This document shows, in pieces, positions 8,583 to 16,641 of a stretch of 64,000 bases of DNA. The notes beneath the pieces are model-generated. The model was given only the letters and a program-made list of their open reading frames with translations. It did not search any database and was not told where the DNA came from. Source of the DNA: Streptomyces sp. HUAS MG91 (GTDB lineage Bacteria; Actinomycetota; Actinomycetes; Streptomycetales; Streptomycetaceae); NCBI RefSeq assembly GCF_040529335.1, contig NZ_CP159534.1, positions 7,006,001-7,070,000 of the forward strand, written 5' to 3'. Positions within the stretch are counted from its first letter, which is position 1. Each line of letters starts with the position of its first letter. Made by a program: the position numbers and the translations under genes.

Positions 8583-9508
8583 CGGAGTCCCTGATCCGCC
8601 CGGCCCGGCTCGGCCCCGGCGCCCGGGTCGCCGTCGTCGCGCCGAGCGGGCCGGTCCCCGAGGACCGGCTCCAGGCCGGCCTGGACATCCTGCGCGGCTG
8701 GGACCTGGAGCCCGTCGTCGCGCCCCACGTCCTCGACACGCACGACCGGTTCGACTACCTCGCGGGCACCGACGCCGACCGCGCCGCCGACCTCCAGCGC
8801 GCCTGGTGCGACCCCGAGGTGGACGCCGTCCTCTGCGCCCGGGGCGGCTACGGCGCACAGCGCATGGTCGACCTGCTCGACTGGACGGCGATGCGGGGCG
8901 CGCGGCCCAAGGCGTTCGTCGGGTACAGCGACATCACCGCGCTGCACGAGGCGTTCGCGGTGCGGCTCGGGGTGAGCACGCTGCACGGGCCGATGGTCGC
9001 CGCCGCCGACTTCCTCAAGAGTGCCCGCGCGCAGGGGCATCTGCGGGCCACGCTGTTCGAGCCGGAGACGGTGCGGGTGGTCGCGGCTCCGGGCGGGGGG
9101 CGGGTCGTGGTGCCCGGTACCGCGCGCGGGGTCACGCTCGGGGGATGTCTGTCGCTGCTCGCCGCCGATCTGGGGACGCCGTTCGCCCGGCGCTCGGCTC
9201 GGGGCGGGTTGTTGTGCCTGGAGGACGTGGGCGAGGAGACGTACCGCCTCGACCGGTATCTGACCCAACTGCTGCGCGGGGGCTGGTTCGAGGGGGTGTC
9301 CGGGGTGCTGCTCGGGTCCTGGGCCGAGTGCGACGATCCGGGCCTGGAGGATCTGCTCGCCGATCGGCTGGGGGGACTCGGGGTGCCGGTGGTCGACGCC
9401 TTCGGCTTCGGGCACGGGGACGACGCGCTCACCGTGCCCTTCGGGGTGGCCGGTGTACTGGATACCGGGGCCGGCACCCTGACCCTGGACGAGCCCGCGC
9501 TGACCTGA
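8579..9508 (+). CDS. S66 family LD-carboxypeptidase (LdcA/MccF-like)
   Basis: A 309-residue serine LD-peptidase of family S66, which cuts the L-Lys/DAP-D-Ala bond of murein tetrapeptides (LdcA) or related bonds (MccF). The nucleophile is the Ser of VGYSDIT (about residue 118), with the charge-relay Glu in CLEDVGEETYRLDRYL (about 216) and His in FGFGHGDD (about 279). Length matches the family (about 300). Start GTG 8579 overlaps the S9 stop as GTGA. As last gene of the operon it completes a set able to break down wall-derived peptides: D-aminopeptidase, dipeptidase-like M20, oligopeptidase and LD-carboxypeptidase. MccF-like detoxification of peptide-nucleotide antibiotics is an alternative. 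Confidence 0.92.
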   Translation: MTESLIRPARLGPGARVAVVAPSGPVPEDRLQAGLDILRGWDLEPVVAPHVLDTHDRFDYLAGTDADRAADLQRAWCDPEVDAVLCARGGYGAQRMVDLLDWTAMRGARPKAFVGYSDITALHEAFAVRLGVSTLHGPMVAAADFLKSARAQGHLRATLFEPETVRVVAAPGGGRVVVPGTARGVTLGGCLSLLAADLGTPFARRSARGGLLCLEDVGEETYRLDRYLTQLLRGGWFEGVSGVLLGSWAECDDPGLEDLLADRLGGLGVPVVDAFGFGHGDDALTVPFGVAGVLDTGAGTLTLDEPALT

Positions 9509-9543
9509 TCGGCGCGCACGTTGTCGGCTGCGGCCCGGCGGGG

Positions 9544-9641
9544 CTTCTCGCGCAGTTCCCCGCGCCCCTGAGAGGCCTGCGGCCTTCAGGGGAGGCTGCG
9601 CGGAGCGCATGCCTCAGGGGCGCGGGGAACTGCGCGAGAAG
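9544..9641. repeat. Long palindromic dispersed repeat (29-bp perfect arms)
   Basis: Arms 9544-9572 and 9613-9641 are perfect reverse complements of 29 bases, both containing the CGCAGTTCCCCGCGCCCC motif. The 40-base loop itself holds smaller palindromes. It sits just after the S66 stop, so it could end transcription or stabilise the 3' end of the operon mRNA. The same motif recurs near 21.0 kb and 45.2-45.5 kb. Confidence 0.85.
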
Positions 9642-9758
9642 AGGCCACCGGGTCGCGGACGAACGACGACCCAACAGGGGCGCCTTCACAGAAAATGCCG
9701 GTGCACGTCCATTGACCCCCAACTGACACGCGTCACACGATGACCCCGCACCCATACC

Positions 9759-9770
9759 TACCGGTCGGTA
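9759..9770. promoter_or_regulatory. TetR-type operator-like inverted repeat
   Basis: TACCGGTCGGTA is an inverted repeat TACCG-GT-CGGTA lying 29-40 bases upstream of the S15 hydrolase start. Such short dyads are typical of TetR-family operators. No TetR gene is adjacent. Confidence 0.35.
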
Positions 9771-9798
9771 AAACGTCATCGCCGTGGAGGCCGTCACC

Positions 9799-11598
9799 GT
9801 GCCAAGATCCCGCGCCACCCTGCTCGCCAAAGCCACAGTCACCGCCACAGCCGCCGCCGTCACCACCGCCGCGCTGACCCTGACCACCGCCCCGGCCCAC
9901 GCGGCGCCACCCCCCGCGACCGACGGCGCGTACACCGTCACCGCCCTGAAGTTCACCGTCGACACCGGCGACCGCACCTGCACGGTGGACGCCGACCTCT
10001 ACCGCCCGGCACAAGCGGACTCGACGCACCCGGCGCCCGCCGTGCTCACCACCAACGGCTTCGGCGGCAACAAGAGCGACAGCACCGGCGACACCGCCAA
10101 GGCCTTCGCCCAGCGCGGCTACGTCGGACTCGCCTACTCGGGCCTCGGCTTCGGCAAGTCCGGCTGCCTGGTCTCCCTCGATGACCCGCGCATCGACGGC
10201 AAGGCGGCCTCCGCCCTCGTCGACTTCCTGGCCGGCACCCGCGCCGCCGACGACGGCACCACCGTCGACTACGTGACGACCGACAAGAAGGGCGACCCGC
10301 GCGTCGGCATGATCGGCGGCTCCTACGGCGGCGCGATCCAGCTGGCGACGGCCTCCGTGGACCACCGCGTGGACGCCCTCGTCCCGCTCATCACCTGGAA
10401 CGACCTGGCCTACTCGCTCGACCCGCAGAACGCCGCCGACCGTTCCGTGCCCGGCGTCTTCAAGTGGCAGTGGACCAACGGCTTCTACCTGATCGGCGAG
10501 GGCCAGCCGCTGCTCTCGCCGTCGCTCGACCCGTCCCGCATCAACAAGCTGACCTGCCTGCACTTCGTCGACGACGCCTGCGAGACCATCCGCACCCTCA
10601 ACTCCGGCGCGTACCCGGCCGACAAGACGGCGGCCCTGCTCGCCTACGCGCGCAGCGTGTCCCCGGTGACGTACCTGAAGACGGTCAAGGCGCCCACGCT
10701 GCTCGTCCAGGGCCAGACGGACAGCCTGTTCAATCTGAACGAGGCCACGGCCACGTACGACACCCTCCGCGAGCAGGGCACGACGGCGAAGATGATCTGG
10801 CAGTCGTGGGGGCACAGCGGCGGGCTCACCGATCCGGCCAGCGGCGAGCTGAACCTGTCCGAGGGCAACCTGGAGACGAGTTACGTCGGGCGGCGCGTCC
10901 TCGCCTGGTTCGACCGGTACCTCCAGCGGAAGCAGGGCGTCGACACCGGGCCCGCCTTCGCCTACTACCGCGACTGGATCGGCGACCCGGACCACACCTA
11001 CGGCACCGCCTCCGCGGTCCCCGCGCCGACCCGGAAGCTGTACCTGTCCGGCGACGGCAAGCTGGTCGACAACCGCGCCGAGGTCGCCCGCGGCAGCCGC
11101 GAGTACCGCAACTGGCTCATCCCCACCAGCCACTCCGAGTCCTCGCTCGCCGGGACGATCGGTCTGCCCGACCCCGCCCCGCACGACACCAGGGGCACCT
11201 ATCTCGACTGGACCACCGAACCGCTGACCGGGACCACCGATGTCGTCGGTTCCCCGAAGGCCACGCTCAAGGTGATCTCGCCGAAGACCGAGCGCGAGCA
11301 GAACTCCGGCGACGCCGCCGACAAGCTGGTCCTCTTCGCGAAGCTGTACGACGTCGCGCCCGACGGCACCAAGACGCTCGTGCACCGGCTCGTCGCGCCC
11401 GTGCGGGTCCCCGACGTCACCCGGCCCTTCACCGTCACCCTCCCCGGCATCGTGCACCGCTACGAGCAGGGGCACCGCATCCAGTTCGTGATCGCCGCGA
11501 GCGACGACGCGTACGGCGGCAACAAGGGCGTCAAGCCGGTCACCGTCACCAGCGCCCCCGAGGACACCGGGACGGTGGAGCTTCCGGTCGTTCCGTAG
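9799..11598 (+). CDS. Secreted CocE/NonD (S15 Xaa-Pro dipeptidyl-peptidase-like) hydrolase
   Basis: A 599-residue alpha/beta hydrolase. GTG 9799 was chosen over GTG 9784 because GGAGG (9786-9790) then stands eight bases upstream. Residues 1-35 form a Sec signal peptide (PRSRATLLAK, a long Ala/Thr/Val core, APAHA|A). The nucleophile is Ser in IGGSYGG (about residue 174), with the S15 region following (VDALVPLITWND). The C-terminal third (about 410-590) is the jelly-roll found in S15/CocE proteins. These enzymes cut Xaa-Pro dipeptides or acyl esters, so this is either a secreted prolyl dipeptidyl peptidase or an esterase. It stands alone with its own promoter region and operator-like dyad. Confidence 0.9.
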   Translation: MPRSRATLLAKATVTATAAAVTTAALTLTTAPAHAAPPPATDGAYTVTALKFTVDTGDRTCTVDADLYRPAQADSTHPAPAVLTTNGFGGNKSDSTGDTAKAFAQRGYVGLAYSGLGFGKSGCLVSLDDPRIDGKAASALVDFLAGTRAADDGTTVDYVTTDKKGDPRVGMIGGSYGGAIQLATASVDHRVDALVPLITWNDLAYSLDPQNAADRSVPGVFKWQWTNGFYLIGEGQPLLSPSLDPSRINKLTCLHFVDDACETIRTLNSGAYPADKTAALLAYARSVSPVTYLKTVKAPTLLVQGQTDSLFNLNEATATYDTLREQGTTAKMIWQSWGHSGGLTDPASGELNLSEGNLETSYVGRRVLAWFDRYLQRKQGVDTGPAFAYYRDWIGDPDHTYGTASAVPAPTRKLYLSGDGKLVDNRAEVARGSREYRNWLIPTSHSESSLAGTIGLPDPAPHDTRGTYLDWTTEPLTGTTDVVGSPKATLKVISPKTEREQNSGDAADKLVLFAKLYDVAPDGTKTLVHRLVAPVRVPDVTRPFTVTLPGIVHRYEQGHRIQFVIAASDDAYGGNKGVKPVTVTSAPEDTGTVELPVVP

Positions 11599-11718
11599 GC
11601 CACCGAGGCGGTCCGTCACCCGTACGGGCCCTCGGCCGGTGCGGGATCGCCGCCTGCCCGCACATGCTGGGCGGGGAGGCGGCGACGGCCTCCGGGGACA
11701 CCGACGGAAGGACCACCG

Positions 11719-11964
11719 ATGAGCCCGAAGGACACCGCGAGCACCGCGAAGAGCGGGGGCTCCAGTGCGTTCACGCCGGCCAGGATCGGGATCCTGGTCC
11801 TCTTCGTCCTCCTGCTGGTCTTCATCTTCGAGAACACCCGGCAGGTGAAGATCCGCATGATCATTCCCGAGCTGTCCATGCCGCTGTACCTGGCCCTGCT
11901 GATCACCGCGGTCATCGGCGGGATCTGCGGCGGCTACTTCGTGGCGCGGCGGGGACGCAGGTGA
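11719..11964 (+). CDS. LapA family (DUF1049) small membrane protein
   Basis: An 81-residue protein with two predicted transmembrane helices (about 24-41 and 53-75) joined by a short loop containing FENTRQVKIRMI, the hallmark of the LapA/DUF1049 family (VxFxxxNxxxV). It ends in a basic tail (ARRGRR), so both termini are probably cytoplasmic. In proteobacteria the homologue takes part in lipopolysaccharide assembly, but actinobacteria lack that and the role here is unknown. The start has GGAAGGACC upstream. The stop overlaps the next start as GTGA, so the two are translationally coupled. Confidence 0.85.
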   Translation: MSPKDTASTAKSGGSSAFTPARIGILVLFVLLLVFIFENTRQVKIRMIIPELSMPLYLALLITAVIGGICGGYFVARRGRR

Positions 11965-12305
11965 CGCCGCGCGCGACGACCCGCGCCGTGCGGCGGCGCG
12001 TGGCGACCGTGACCGCCGGGGCGGCCCTCGCCCTCACCGTGTCGGCGGGCGCCGCGGTCGCCGTCGACGGCCAGCGGATGCCGGAGCTGCGCGGGCGCGG
12101 GCTGATGCACGTCTTCTCGACCGTCGACTACCGCACCAGGGTCGACGTGAAGGACGTCAGCGGCCAGAAACGGCACGTGCTGTGGCCGATGAGCTGGAAG
12201 GTGTGCAGCCAGTACCCGGCCGCCGGCCGGACGATCGGTGACGAGGGCGTGCGCGTCGGCGTCGTCAAGAACGGCGAGAAGTGCCCCCGGGCGGCCACGG
12301 TCTGA
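11961..12305 (+). CDS. Small secreted PASTA-like protein
   Basis: A 114-residue protein starting at GTG 11961, overlapping the LapA-like stop. Residues 1-35 look like a signal peptide: a basic start rich in Arg, a hydrophobic core (VTAGAALALTVSAGAAVA) and a cut near AVA|VDG. The mature part (about 80 residues) resembles one degenerate PASTA domain: MPELRGRGL at the start where PASTA has P-x-V-x-G, a central beta-hairpin, then SQYPAAGRTI (the q-x-P-x-x-G-t turn) and GVRVGVVKNGE (the final V-x-V strand). Two cysteines (CSQYP, EKCP) could form a disulfide. PASTA domains bind muropeptides or beta-lactams. Function here is unknown. Confidence 0.7.
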   Translation: MTPRATTRAVRRRVATVTAGAALALTVSAGAAVAVDGQRMPELRGRGLMHVFSTVDYRTRVDVKDVSGQKRHVLWPMSWKVCSQYPAAGRTIGDEGVRVGVVKNGEKCPRAATV

Positions 12306-12325
12306 CCACTCCGTAGGCTGGGCCG

Positions 12326-12898
12326 ATGACCGACGATCACCGCTGTGCCGCCGAGGGCCCCCGGGTGGGCATCCGCCCCTTCACCCTCGCGGACGCCGAC
12401 GAGTTCACCGCGCGCTCGCGCGAGAGCCGGGAGCTGCACCGGCCCTGGCTCTTCCCGCCCGACAGCTCCGAGGCCTACGCCCGGTACGCGGGCGGACTCA
12501 TCGACGACCCGGCCAAGCACGGGTTCCTGGTGTGCGAGCGGGACGGCGGGGCCATCGCCGGGTTCATCAACATCAACAACGTGGTGCAGGGCGGCTTCCG
12601 GTGCGGCGCCCTGGGCTACGGCGCCTTCGCGCACGCCGCCGGGCGCGGGCTGATGTCCGAGGCGCTCGGTCTCGTGGTCCGCCACGCGTTCGGACCGCTC
12701 GGCCTGCACCGCCTGGAGATCAACGCGCAGTCCGCGAACACGGCCTCGATCGCGCTGGCCCGCCGCGCGGGGTTCCGGCTCGAAGGGTTCTCACCGGACT
12801 TCCTCTTCATCGACGGGGCCTGGCGCGACCACGAGCGATGGGCCATCACCGCGGAGATGGTGCGGGCGCGGGAGGCTACCGCCGCGACTTCCGATTGA
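12326..12898 (+). CDS. GNAT family N-acetyltransferase (RimJ/RimL type)
   Basis: A 190-residue acetyltransferase of the RimJ/RimL/SpeG branch. Visible are the N-terminal VGIRPFTLADADEF, central strands (GAIAGFININNVVQGGFRCGALGY), the acetyl-CoA loop region AAGRGLMSEALGLVVRHAF (R/Q-x-x-G-x-G/A), and LHRLEINAQSANTASIALARRAGFRLEG, the classic motif around the second catalytic region. It probably acetylates a protein N-terminus or small amine. The start ATG 12326 lacks a strong Shine-Dalgarno sequence. The 3' end overlaps the convergent DUF6204 gene by 23 bases. Confidence 0.9.
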   Translation: MTDDHRCAAEGPRVGIRPFTLADADEFTARSRESRELHRPWLFPPDSSEAYARYAGGLIDDPAKHGFLVCERDGGAIAGFININNVVQGGFRCGALGYGAFAHAAGRGLMSEALGLVVRHAFGPLGLHRLEINAQSANTASIALARRAGFRLEGFSPDFLFIDGAWRDHERWAITAEMVRAREATAATSD

Positions 12899-13217
12899 TC
12901 TTCATGGTGTCCATGTCGGTCACCGTCGACCGCAGCTCACCGTGCCCGTACCCGCGCTCCTTCAGGTACGCCTCGGCCTTCTCCTCGGCGAGGGCGCCCG
13001 CCATCTCCTCGCCGTCGTCCGGGTCGGACTCGACGACGTAGCGCATGGAGAACGCCTTGAGACCGCGGTCGTACGCGAGTGAACCCTCGGGCCCGAACCG
13101 CATCCCCGCGATGCCCTCGTGCTCGGCGACCTCGGCGAGCAGCCGCTCCCTGGCCCCGTCGGTGAGGCCGTCGAAGGTGGCGCGGACGATGACGCGGTAG
13201 GTGTGGTTCTCGGCCAT
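12876..13217 (-). CDS. DUF6204 family protein
   Basis: A 113-residue cytosolic protein that I recognise as the actinobacterial DUF6204 family. It starts MAENHTYRVIVRATFDG, with an alpha/beta pattern (RVIVRATF strand, GARERLLAEVAEHEG helix, FSMRYVVESD strand, GEEMAGALAEEKAEAYLKERG helix) and ends in a basic tail. Homologues are small stand-alone proteins of unknown function. ATG at 13217 has the RBS-like GAGGAGCACGACCC just upstream. It is convergent with the GNAT gene, overlapping its 3' end. Confidence 0.75.
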   Translation of the reverse strand: MAENHTYRVIVRATFDGLTDGARERLLAEVAEHEGIAGMRFGPEGSLAYDRGLKAFSMRYVVESDPDDGEEMAGALAEEKAEAYLKERGYGHGELRSTVTDMDTMKINRKSRR

Positions 13218-13433
13218 GACGGGTCGTGCTCCTCGTGTGGCGGGTACCTGGACTCGTCGCCCGGGTGTCCGGAAACCGTCAGCCTACGTCGATCAGCGGG
13301 CGAGGCGCCCGGAATATCGGCCCCGGCGGCCTTTGCGCAATCCTGACCGGAGCAGCCCCTGGTCAGCTCGCCGATGAGCCTGTTCCATGGTCATCGGGGC
13401 GGGCGGCGCCCCCTGGCGACGGGAGGCTCCCCC

Positions 13434-15407
13434 ATGACCGAGATCCGCCGTGAGGTGCTGACGCTGCCGGGCGCGCCGGTGGGCTCCGTGAACCCGCTGC
13501 CGCCGCTGCGGCCCCTCGACGAGACGCACGAACTCGACGAACGGACCAGGGCGGGCCTCCCGCTCGACATGGCCCGGCAGGTCGGCTACCGGCCGCTGCG
13601 CAGCGTGCTGCCCGAGCGGATACGCGACGGGTACGGGCGCGCGCGGGCCCCGCTCGACGTCGACGCGATCGTGATCGAGAACGAGCGGCTGCGGGTCACC
13701 GTGCTCCCCGGCCTCGGCGGCCGCGTCGCCTCCCTCTTCCACAAGCCGAGCGAGCGCGAACTCCTCTACCGCAACCCGGTGTTCCAGCCCGCCAACTTCG
13801 CGCTGAACGGCGCCTGGTTCTCCGGCGGCATCGAGTGGAACATCGGCGCGACCGGCCACACCGCCCTGTCCTGCGCGCCCCTGCACGCCGCGCGCGTCAC
13901 CGCCCCCGACGGCGGCGAGATGCTCCGCCTGTGGGAGTGGGAGCGGCTGCGCGACCTGCCGTTCCAGGTGGACCTGTGGCTGCCGGCCGACTCGGACTTC
14001 CTGTACGTGGGCGTGCGCGTCCGCAACCCGCACGAGAAGCCCGCACCCGTGTACTGGTGGTCGAACATCGCCGTACCGGAGGAGCGCCGGGTGGTCGTGC
14101 CCGCGGACGAGGCCTGGCACTTCGGCTACGAGCGCACACTGCGCACCGTGCCGGTCCCCGACCACGACGGCACGGACCGCACCCGGCCGCTGAACAGCAC
14201 CTACCCCGCCGACTACTTCTACGAGGTACCGGACGGGCGGCGCCGCTGGATCGCCGCCCTCGACGACACCGGGCACGGGCTCGTGCAGACGTCGACCGAT
14301 CTGCTGCGCGGCCGGAAGCTGTTCGTGTGGGGCTCGGGGCCGGGCGGGCGGCGCTGGCAGGAGTGGCTGACCGAGCCCGGCACCGGAGGGTACGCGGAGA
14401 TCCAGGCCGGGCTCGCCCGCACCCAGCTGGAGCACGTACGGCTGGAGCCGGAGGGCGAGTTCAGCTGGCTGGAGGCGTACGGACCGCTCAGCACGTCGCA
14501 CGAGCCGGCCGGGGACTGGGGCGCCGTGACCGGCGAGGTCGAGCGGCGCCTGGCGGAGGCGCTGCCGCGGGCCGACGTCGACGCCGCCCATGAGGCGTGG
14601 CGGACCGCCTGCGCCGACGCCGAACCGGGCGAGCGGCTCGCCACCGGCTCCGGCTGGGGCGCCCTCGAACTGCTGCGCACCGGCTGGAAGTTGCCGGGGA
14701 CGCCGTTCGACGCGTCGACGCTGGGGGAGGAGCAGGCGCCCTGGCGCACGCTGCTGGACACCGGGGACTTTCCCGAGCAGCGCCGGGTCGGCCCGCCGGG
14801 GCCGACCCTCGTGGCCCCGGCCTGGCGCGACATGCTGGAGACGGCACCGGCCCGCCCGCTGGCCGAGTACCACCTCGGCGTGGCGCAGTGGCACGCCGGT
14901 GACCTGGCGCAGGCCGTCCGCAGCTGGGAGCGGGCCCTCGAACTGGCCCCGTCCGAATGGCCGTTGCTGCGCTGCCTGGCCGTCGCCGACGAGGAGGGCG
15001 GGCACCCCGAGCGCGCCGCCGACCGGTACGCGGCCGCCTTCGACGACCTGTGCGCGGAGCGGCGGCACGACGGGGAGATGTGGGTCGCGGCGACGGCGGC
15101 CCTGGGGCGCGAGACGGTGGCGGCGCTGCTGGCGGTCGGGCGGGTGGAGACAGCCCGTTCGGTGTGGGACGGGCTGCACGAGAGCACCCGTGCGCAGGGA
15201 CGGTTCCGGCTCCTCGAGGCCCAACTGCTCGCCGCCGAGGGGGACATGGCGGGAGCGCGGGCTGCCTTCGACGCCGGGTTCGAGGTGGCGGACCTGCGGG
15301 AGGGCGCGGAGTCGATCGGCGAGCTGTGGACGACGGTGGCGCCGGGCGAGCCGCTGCCGGCCCGCCACGACTTCCGGATGAGGCCGGAGCCCGAGGACAG
15401 GCCCTAG
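13434..15407 (+). CDS. DUF5107 domain protein with C-terminal TPR region
   Basis: A 657-residue protein. ATG 13434 follows GGGAGGC. Residues about 60-345 form a DUF5107 domain, a galactose-mutarotase/glycosidase-like beta-sandwich (VTVLPGLGGRVASLFHK, FSGGIEWNIG, VYWWSNIAVPE, YAEIQAGLARTQLEH). A helical TPR-like region follows (about 455-640: YHLGVAQWHAGDLAQAVRSW, ERAADRYAAAF). There is no signal peptide. The mutarotase-like fold plus TPR suggests a carbohydrate-processing enzyme; homologues often sit beside GntR or LacI regulators. Here a GntR-type regulator is convergent, the two stops overlapping by four bases. Activity and sugar are unknown. Confidence 0.85.
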   Translation: MTEIRREVLTLPGAPVGSVNPLPPLRPLDETHELDERTRAGLPLDMARQVGYRPLRSVLPERIRDGYGRARAPLDVDAIVIENERLRVTVLPGLGGRVASLFHKPSERELLYRNPVFQPANFALNGAWFSGGIEWNIGATGHTALSCAPLHAARVTAPDGGEMLRLWEWERLRDLPFQVDLWLPADSDFLYVGVRVRNPHEKPAPVYWWSNIAVPEERRVVVPADEAWHFGYERTLRTVPVPDHDGTDRTRPLNSTYPADYFYEVPDGRRRWIAALDDTGHGLVQTSTDLLRGRKLFVWGSGPGGRRWQEWLTEPGTGGYAEIQAGLARTQLEHVRLEPEGEFSWLEAYGPLSTSHEPAGDWGAVTGEVERRLAEALPRADVDAAHEAWRTACADAEPGERLATGSGWGALELLRTGWKLPGTPFDASTLGEEQAPWRTLLDTGDFPEQRRVGPPGPTLVAPAWRDMLETAPARPLAEYHLGVAQWHAGDLAQAVRSWERALELAPSEWPLLRCLAVADEEGGHPERAADRYAAAFDDLCAERRHDGEMWVAATAALGRETVAALLAVGRVETARSVWDGLHESTRAQGRFRLLEAQLLAAEGDMAGARAAFDAGFEVADLREGAESIGELWTTVAPGEPLPARHDFRMRPEPEDRP

Positions 15408-16099
15408 ATCTCCTCGCCGAAGAGGGACTTGAAGGCCACCGTGCGGCTGTCGCGGACGTGGAGCAGGGTGCTCGCCGCGGCCGACTCCGCGTCGCCCGCC
15501 GCGATGCGCTCGTACATGTCCGTGTGCTGGGCCCGCATGTGCGCCGGTTCCGCACGCAGCCCGAACACGAGCTGCAGCTGCCAGCTCAGCTGTTCCATCG
15601 TGCGGGACAGCAGCGGATTGCCGGCGAGGGCCACGACCTCCTCGTGGAACGCCGTGTGCGCGGCCACCTCCTGGGTGCCCTCGGCGTCGCCCGCCGCCCG
15701 CTCGGCCTGCTCCAGACAGTCCCGCAGGGTGTCGAGGCCCGGCGGCCGCGCGGGTGCGGCGTCCGCCACCGCGCGGGCCGCGAGCCGCGACGCCTGTACG
15801 GCGAGCGGCTCCCACACCTCGTACAGATGCCGTACGTCGTCGCGCTCCAGGCTGCGCACCCGGACACCGCTGTGCGGCAGCAGTTCGAGCAGCCCCTCGC
15901 CGACGAGCGCGCGCAGGGCCTCGCGCACCGGGACCCGGGACATCTCGAGCTCCTGGGCGACCTCGCGCTCGACGAGGCGCGCTCCCATCGGGTAGCGGCG
16001 GTCGACGATGCGCTGCCGCAGCGCTTCGCGCGCCTGTGCGCTCAGGGACGTACGCCCCTGTCCCGCCGGTGTTCCGTCGTCGCTCGCCGTCACCCGCAC
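15404..16099 (-). CDS. GntR family transcriptional regulator (FadR/FCD type)
   Basis: A 231-residue regulator. The N-terminal winged helix (about 20-85: LRQRIVDRRYPMGARLVEREVAQELEMSR...VREALRAL) has the GntR signature, and the C-terminal all-helical FCD ligand domain (about 90-225) carries the metal/carboxylate-binding histidines in AHTAFHEEVVALAG and in LLHVRDSRTV. FCD regulators sense organic acids or sugar acids. It is convergent with the DUF5107 gene, so it may control genes elsewhere or autoregulate. GTG 16099 was used; an in-frame GTG at 16093 is possible. Confidence 0.9.
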   Translation of the reverse strand: MRVTASDDGTPAGQGRTSLSAQAREALRQRIVDRRYPMGARLVEREVAQELEMSRVPVREALRALVGEGLLELLPHSGVRVRSLERDDVRHLYEVWEPLAVQASRLAARAVADAAPARPPGLDTLRDCLEQAERAAGDAEGTQEVAAHTAFHEEVVALAGNPLLSRTMEQLSWQLQLVFGLRAEPAHMRAQHTDMYERIAAGDAESAAASTLLHVRDSRTVAFKSLFGEEI

Positions 16100-16164
16100 C
16101 GTTCCACCGTCCCAGCGTCCTCACCCGTCGTGCTCCGGGTGAGGATACGTGGGGCGGGCCGCGC

Positions 16165-16533
16165 TCACCCTTCGGCGGGCGCCTGCCGGTCGACGTACTC
16201 GAAGACGGATCCGTCCGGGTGCAGCGCGATGAGATTGCGGCCGCCCGGGCTCGGCACCGGGCCCGCGAGGACCTTCGCGCCGGACGCGGTGAGCAGGGCG
16301 TACGCCTCGTCGACATCGGGCACCGCGATCGTGGCGGCCACCTTGCGCAGCACGTCCAGCTCGGTCGCGGGGCCGCTCATCAGCAGGAAGCAGCCGACCG
16401 CGGCCACCGAGACGCCGCCACGCTCGAAGCGCATCGCTCTGCTGCCCGTCAGGCGCTCGTAGAACGTGACCGTCGACTCCAGCATCGCCGGATCGGCGAC
16501 GCAGACGCGCAGCGTGGTGCCCAGGATCTCCAT
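16165..16533 (-). CDS. VOC (glyoxalase/bleomycin-resistance fold) protein
   Basis: A 122-residue single VOC domain beginning MEILGTTLRVCVADP with two beta-alpha-beta-beta-beta modules; the second starts KVAATIAVPDVDEAYALL and ends ALHPDGSVFEYVDRQ, where Glu is a likely metal or ligand contact. The first module lacks an obvious conserved His, so it may be a binding rather than a glyoxalase enzyme. ATG 16533 was chosen because the fold begins at once; a GTG at 16581 would add 16 residues of low-complexity leader. It lies upstream of the GntR gene on the same strand with a 65-bp gap. Confidence 0.75.
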   Translation of the reverse strand: MEILGTTLRVCVADPAMLESTVTFYERLTGSRAMRFERGGVSVAAVGCFLLMSGPATELDVLRKVAATIAVPDVDEAYALLTASGAKVLAGPVPSPGGRNLIALHPDGSVFEYVDRQAPAEG

Positions 16534-16641
16534 GGCTTGGCCCGTGCCACCTCTCTGACCGGCTCTCTTCGGGCTTGCCACGATTTCATGATTGCCGCGC
16601 CCGCGCCACCAACTCCGTTCACCGGAGCCCGCCTTGACCGA

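Noticed and set aside
15429..16462. Plus-strand open frames opposite the GntR and VOC genes
   Set aside because: They lack recognisable domains and are antisense to two clear protein families.
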